The notes under the pieces are model-generated. The model saw only the letters and a list, made by a program, of their open reading frames with translations, was not told the DNA's origin and made no database searches. Of a stretch of 64,000 nt of DNA, positions 59,697 through 64,000 are shown in pieces. The stretch is taken from positions 27,962,001 through 28,026,000 of the forward strand of contig OX419757.1 of NCBI GenBank assembly GCA_948567375.1, given 5' to 3'. The stretch comes from Lunularia cruciata (taxonomy: Eukaryota; Streptophyta; Marchantiopsida; Lunulariales; Lunulariaceae). A program made the translations under genes and the position numbers. Numbering within the stretch: the stretch's first letter is position 1; the number at the start of each line of letters is the position of its first letter.

Positions 59697-60007
59697 ATTT
59701 TCTCTCCATTTCCTTGCTTGAGAAAGGTAACCTCACTCATCAATCACTCATAACTCTCATTTGGAAGAAAGTTCTCAATGATTGCTAAAGTCAAACTCTC
59801 CCAAGACTCTTCTTGCCCATCTCTCTTGTCTCTCTTTTGGTATTCTGACTCATACCATGTAAGTGCTGCATCCTCAAAGAAATCTGGTAGTAATGAGGCC
59901 CACTTATTCTTCCTCCTCTCATTGTTTCCTATGAAAGCTCTCTTGAAGTCTCTCACAAAGGCCTCCATATCGTCTCCATCCTTGCTAAAGAAAACCAAAA
60001 GTTTCAC
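59697..60007 (-). pseudogene. H2 gag, capsid part
   Basis: Minus strand: GDDMEAFVRDFKRAFIGN, WASLLPDFFEDAALTWYESE and ESLTLAIIENFLPNESYE, the pattern of retrotransposon Gag capsids. It continues beyond G2 at 53111. Confidence 0.85.
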
Positions 60008-60245
60008 ATCTTAACCCCTCATTATCTTTCTTTTCTCTCAATTTTTCTTTTTCTCTTTTCTTTTCTCTCACTCTATAACTAATAGAGTATGTACATGACT
60101 AACACCATTTGAGAATAATCCACTCAAGGGAACACAAAAGGTTCAGGTTGCTCCAAGATTTCTATAGCAACATCAAATCCTAGAGTGCATATTAATCTAA
60201 CTTTCATGGATAGTTTATCCATAAGTTGAAAGATTATCTCCATCA

Positions 60246-60719
60246 CTAATCTTGAGAACTAGCTGATGAAAGTGATAGTATTTTTGTAGCTGTACAAAGA
60301 CTTTCTCCAAGAGCCTTCACCAAAGTCTCCAAAAGTACTTTTACTCCACTACATTCATGTCCTTTTGGAAGTACTTCAACTCCACAAACCTCACACAACT
60401 TCTTGGTCTTAGATCTTCTCTCTCCCAATCTTGGTGAAGAAGGTCCAACATGTAAACCCAAATCAAGTTAGCATCTCCTTTCCCTCAATCTCTTGCTCTC
60501 AAAGGTCAATGGATATAAACTTGCCTTATGTCCCTTCTCTCCACATAAAAAGCACTTAGACTCACTGTTTCCTCCAAGTGGTGTAGGTTTTTGTATCCTC
60601 TCAACACTCTCTTCAAATTTTGTTGTAAACTCTCTTTTCCTCAAATCCACCACTACAATCACCTCAAACCCTTTGGGAACCTTGCATAGTTTCAATTTCC
60701 ACTCTTGATGACCCTCCAT
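60246..60719 (-). pseudogene. H2 N-terminal zinc-finger region upstream of capsid
   Basis: Two ORF pieces in one frame, separated by a stop near 60468. The first has KCFLCGEKGHKASLYP, a CCHC knuckle with the last Cys replaced by Tyr. The second has LCEVCGVEVLPKGHEC, a C-x2-C...H-x-C cluster. Finding zinc-binding clusters before the capsid, with another knuckle after it, is unusual for gypsy Gag. The region is linked in order to the capsid ORF 240 bp further on. Confidence 0.6.
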
Positions 60720-61366
60720 GTTCCCAAGATGAATCTAAACACTCAAACATGTTTTTTGTTGCTCTAAAACTCCTCATGCATGAGATCTCAACTCTATAGA
60801 ATTGACTCTTCCTCACAATTTCACTCAAATATCTCAACTTGTATGTGACATTCCTCTAAAATTTTGCACACTTGATCACAACTCTAGGGCGTCCCTTCCT
60901 ACAAAATTTCAGATCTTTTCATTGAACCATTTGGCCTAGACACATTTCTATTGAGCACATATATTTCAGATTTGGTCTGAAAACCACCTCCCCTCATTTC
61001 AAAAACTCATAACTCCCTGCTCAAGAATGATTTTTCTCTTATTTTTGTGTCAGCAGGTAGGATATAATGTACTAAATTTTCTTGGAAAGTTTCACAACAA
61101 TCCACTAAAAATTGAAGGAATGGAAGACTCTGTACAATTTCTAGAAAGCATGTAATTATGGGAGAAATTTACCCTATCAACTTTCAAAAATTCTAGCCCA
61201 ATGTGCATAATAGCTCTCACAATAATCTCAATTGTGCTAACTGAAGGACAACCTAAGCTATCATGTGTAGAAATTTCAATTTTAGATCTCAAACTTGAGA
61301 TTTTGCACAAAATCACCTTAATCCCCAAAATCTGCAATCCACGTCACACAATCTCTCCAAATCCTC
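60720..61366 (-). other. H2 leader DNA, no domain recognised
   Basis: AT-rich stretch between the leader ORF and the zinc-finger region; only short frames. Confidence 0.4.
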
Positions 61367-61537
61367 TCATGTGTACAAGATGTACAAAATCACTTCAAAA
61401 AAATCATAATTAACTATAGGGTATAAAAATGGATCTTGGTTCTCTAACATAAGTTCAGCCCTCTCCTCTCCTAATGTTCTCTCCAAGTGAGCTCTCATAG
61501 CCTCCTTTTGCCTAATGTAGAATTGAACGCGGAACAT
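61367..61537 (-). CDS. H2 leader ORF (56 aa), module shared with G and Y
   Basis: ATG at 61537, 21 nt past the primer site; starts MFRVQFYIRQKEAMRAHL, continues TLGEERAELMLENQDP and ends ILYILYT. It aligns without gaps over 44 positions to G leader ORF A with about 12 identities (F, Q, E, M, R, L, G, E, P, V, Y, D). Open. The frame also extends upstream across the primer site into the LTR (to 61600). Function unknown. Confidence 0.5.
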   Translation of the reverse strand: MFRVQFYIRQKEAMRAHLERTLGEERAELMLENQDPFLYPIVNYDFFEVILYILYT

Positions 61538-61558
61538 TATCTTGCCTTCTAGAGAGGT

Positions 61559-61574
61559 CTCGGCAACAAAACCA
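61559..61574 (-). other. H2 primer site, Asp-tRNA-like
   Basis: TGGTTTTGTTGCCGAG on the minus strand just after the 5' LTR. It keeps the GTTGCCG core of the Asp-tRNA primer site typical of Athila/Tat elements, with several C-to-T type changes. Confidence 0.5.
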
Positions 61575-61578
61575 AAAA

Positions 61579-62267
61579 TGTGAGCCGGCCTGTCTCTCAC
61601 TCAAGATGAACCTCTGATGGCTATTATGGTAGCACACCATGGACTAAGAAGGCAAGGAACCCCAACTCCATCATACTCCTCCAAGGCCAACACTCCAAGA
61701 CTCAAGACATTGCTCACTAGAGAATTCAATGAGAGAGAGATAGTTGCAAATGAAAGGATGATGAGTACCTCCTCATCCCTTTTTTATATACTTATGAAAT
61801 AGTTATGTACCAAATTTACTAATTACCGTAGTAACTCAAGTTATTAGACTAAAAGTCAAGTAAAGTCAAAAAGTAGAAAGGAATATCTATTCACATGGGC
61901 ATATTCCACTAGCATGTGATCTTATCTTGACCCAACCACTAAGTCAAGGGTTCCTTCACATGGGCTATCCTTGGACTAGAAGAATCCAAAACAAAAAGGC
62001 TTGTGGGCCTAAGAGTTCTCAACTCTTTTCTCAAATCCAAACACTTAGGAATAATACCAAGTCAACACACTAGAATCCAAAATAGTGATGCTCATCTTTT
62101 CCACTTCCTCTAAAGTAAAGTCCCCCCTATATTAGCTATGACTAACTCTAGCTAATCATGACTAATATAGAACCATCCTTTATCTCTATATAAATAATAT
62201 CTCTCAAATACTTGTAATACTAAGCTAAATATCACAATACCACACACATGCACAAATGGGTGTTACA
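61579..62267 (-). repeat. H2 5' LTR
   Basis: 689 bp; minus strand TGTAACACCCATTTGTGC ... GGCTCACA, TATA-like TATATAAAAAA (plus 61780-61790). Confidence 0.9.
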
Positions 62268-62270
62268 ATA

Positions 62271-62560
62271 CTACACTCCTACTAGGGGTAGATCCTCTAC
62301 CATAACCTCTACCACCTCGTCCTCCATGAATTGGAGCTCCTCTACTACATGCCATAGCAACCCTACCACTCTGTAACTCCGGGTGTATGTCAAAGCACCG
62401 GTCACTAGTGTGACCAAATCTGTGGCAATGCTCACATTGCCTCTGTGTTGGCTATGATGCACCCGAAGTATTAGGTCCACTACCTTGAGTACACTCTCTC
62501 CGATGGTGAGGTCCACCATAAGTCTAACAAGCAAAACCACTACTCATTGGCTGCTACTGA
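62271..62560 (-). pseudogene. Z gag, double zinc knuckle
   Basis: Minus strand: a worn first knuckle (C, Tyr for Cys, then GGPHHRREC) near 62490-62530 and a complete second one CEHCHRFGHTSDRC near 62395-62440, then Gly/Arg-rich GGRGGRGYGRGSTPSR up to the H2 insertion. The gag continues at 50250. Confidence 0.75.
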
Positions 62561-62574
62561 CCCAAAAATGAAGG

Positions 62575-63164
62575 TAAGGGTGGGGTGAGGCCCACCGTCA
62601 CTTGCACTGTCCATGTCGTTGGGGTGTGCCATTAGCGTGACCGTTGGGATGAGACCTAGGTTGAAATCAGGAGTATACCATGGAAGTGCAGCTCTAGAGA
62701 GCTCACTTCTCTGATGTTGAGCCTTTGAGTTCTTGGCTAGAGTGGACAGAAAGCCGGTGAGCTTCACGTGGAGTCTCTTAGCTAGAGTAGGTGTGGCTTA
62801 ACTGTAATCCATGCCCAATTGTTGGTAAGTTGTTGAGGATCAGATCAAATATTGATTTGAGTTTGATTGGTTTGAGTTGTAAACGATCTGATTACATCAA
62901 AGAAGTGAGCTCTCTAGAGCTGCACTTCTAGGGTATACTCTTGATTTTGACCTAGGTCTCATCTCAACGGTCCTATTGACAGCACACCCAATAGCGTGGT
63001 TGGTGCAAGTGATGGTGGGCCCCACCATGAAGTTAGTACCCTAAACACAAAATCTGACCGTCAAAAAGTAGTCTATGAGTAACTACTAAAATGCCTCTAA
63101 CTACTAACATCAAAACTGCAATGTCCAAGCAATCTAGATGCGACACTACAAATGGTGTGACATA
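62575..63164. repeat. Inverted duplication at the 5' end of Z
   Basis: 62575-62720 is the reverse complement of sequence like 62890-63030 (for example GAGCTCTCTAGAGCTGCACTT at 62908-62928 and its complement at 62680-62700). Both arms are LTR-like DNA also seen at 42130-42290. The primer site is not recognisable, so the 5' LTR has been rearranged. Confidence 0.7.
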
Positions 63165-64000
63165 GTAGTCCTTCTTGGTAAAAGCATTGAGCTTCTTATA
63201 ATCCACACATACCCAAAGCTTACCATTCTTTTTCTTCACAATGACAATTAGAGACACCCATTCTGAATTCTCCACCTCAAAGATAAATCTAGCCTCCTTG
63301 AGCTTATCAATCTCCTCCTTCACAACCAAAGATATTGGTGGGCTAATGCAACATTGCTTTTGGCGATCGGTTTTGCACCTCTATCTTGTGCTCCTCCAAG
63401 GTGACTTCCTTTAGATCCTTGTAACTAAAAGTAAACACATGGATGAACTTGCGGAAAATCTCCTCAAATCTCACCTTCTCCTCCTTGGTAACATTTGGGC
63501 CATACTTGAGGGTAGAAAACCTCCTCTCTATCTCCTCAAGTGTCAATGGTGATTTATCTAGGTCCTTCAAAACCTCTAGCTTAGGTGAAAAATGCATAGC
63601 ACATAAGAGATACACATCTGAATCAGATTCAGATTTAGATTCATCCTCCTCCATGGAACTCCTCTTCCATGCTTGTGTCCACACCTGAAGCTCCTTCTTT
63701 AGAATCTAATTCCCAATAATCAAAAGATGATGTATCTGAATGTGAAGTGTTGGTAGTGTTAGTCACATGAACTGTGACTCTATGGTTTGATAGCCCAATC
63801 CTCAAGTACCCTTTGTGCCATTGATCAGTTGTGCGTGCTACTCTCAACCATGACCTCCCAAGAAGTAAGTCATAGCTTGAATCCTTCAAGACTTGAAAAG
63901 TCATGAGATTTTGAACTCCCATAATTGAAACTACCACCTTATCCATCACCCCTATTGATCAAACTTGTTATTTGTTTGCCATGCTCAACACAAATGTTGA
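63165..64000 (-). pseudogene. H3, 5' part: protease end and RT start
   Basis: Minus strand: MDKVVVSIMGVQNLMTFQVL and SYDLLLGRSWLRVARTT (protease end), acidic linker ESKSESDSD, KDLDKSPLTLEEIERRFS, RT start SLIVIVKKKNGKLWVCVDYK and KKDYY at the Z junction (63165). Frameshifts near 63350 and 63650. Continues beyond the right edge. Confidence 0.85.

Larger units (their letters stand above)
50251..62267 (-). mobile_element. H2: gypsy element of family H (minus strand), split by G2
   Basis: 5' LTR 61579-62267, primer site, leader ORF, N-terminal zinc-finger region, gag (split by G2 between 53111 and 59697), protease, RT to about VDPE, then a deletion that joins RT directly to the middle of the 3' LTR (50251-50562). 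RNase H and integrase are lost. It interrupts Z gag. The target duplication is not clean (AGTAT versus GTACT on the minus strand). Confidence 0.85.
41856..63164 (-). mobile_element. Z: PHD-finger Ty3/gypsy element (minus strand), split by X-C and H2
   Basis: Outer limits are set by where H3 RT stops and resumes. Own sequence: 41856-45589, 47426-50250 and 62268-63164. Minus-strand order: rearranged 5' end, gag with zinc knuckles, protease, RT, RNase H, integrase, PHD finger, polypurine-like tract, 3' LTR-like block. A second fragment is Z1 (22266-23681). Heavily mutated. Confidence 0.8.

Noticed and set aside
59370-59721. ORFs inside G LTRs (also at 13133-13369, 14716-14901, 20369-20659, 53453-53858)
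   Set aside because: They recur only because the LTR recurs; they overlap the promoter and leader and differ by frameshifts among copies.
1-64000. tRNA, rRNA or CRISPR loci
   Set aside because: No cloverleaf with A/B boxes, rRNA core or spacer array was seen; the TGGTATCAGAGC matches are primer sites, not tRNA genes.

Overview
This window is nuclear DNA of a land plant. It holds one host gene at the left edge followed by about 55 kb of nested retroelements. The host gene (minus strand, 502-5896) is the first nine coding exons of an SHPRH-type SNF2 helicase / E3 ubiquitin ligase, with short introns of about 210-370 bp. The rest is AT-rich and consists of decayed Ty3/gypsy LTR retrotransposons. 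Short introns, chromodomain gypsy elements and a gypsy family carrying a PHD finger fit a TE-rich land plant, perhaps a non-flowering one, but I cannot name a species from the sequence.

Layout. 1-501: no exon recognised. 502-5896: SHPRH. 5897-8200: upstream DNA with one degenerate LTR-like unit. 8201-14138: two head-to-head copies of an enzyme-less element that I call X (X-A minus, X-D plus), each split by a solo LTR of family G. 14139-20744: gypsy chromovirus G1 with both LTRs. 20907-38706: remains of an older G-type element (G4/G3), broken by a Z fragment (Z1), a plus-strand H element (H1, itself split by X-B) and a young chromovirus Y. 38707-64000: H3 (minus), split inside its reverse transcriptase by Z (minus, 41856-63164). 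Z is split by X-C and, inside its gag, by H2 (minus, 50251-62267). H2 is split inside its gag by G2 (plus, 53112-59691). The deepest chain is therefore five insertions: G3/G4 > H3 > Z > H2 > G2.

Families. G: chromovirus with about 737-bp LTRs, an initiator-Met tRNA primer site, two small leader ORFs, gag, pol and a terminal chromodomain. Y: chromovirus with about 430-bp LTRs full of heat-shock elements just upstream of a TATA box; the reverse transcriptase and most of RNase H are deleted. H: non-chromodomain gypsy with about 690-bp LTRs, an Asp-tRNA-like primer site and an FIDDF-type RT. Z: gypsy with two zinc knuckles and a PHD finger after integrase. X: about 3.8 kb, TG...CA ends, 5-bp target duplication, no enzyme domain, a long charged coiled-coil protein. 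Almost all element ORFs carry stops or frameshifts, so they are annotated as pseudogenes.

The most interesting points are a short leader-ORF module found just after the primer site in families G, Y and H and duplicated in G; the heat-shock-element promoter of Y together with its RT deletion; the PHD finger in Z; and the unexplained element X. All alignments were done by eye. Family boundaries in H1, Z and X-A are approximate.
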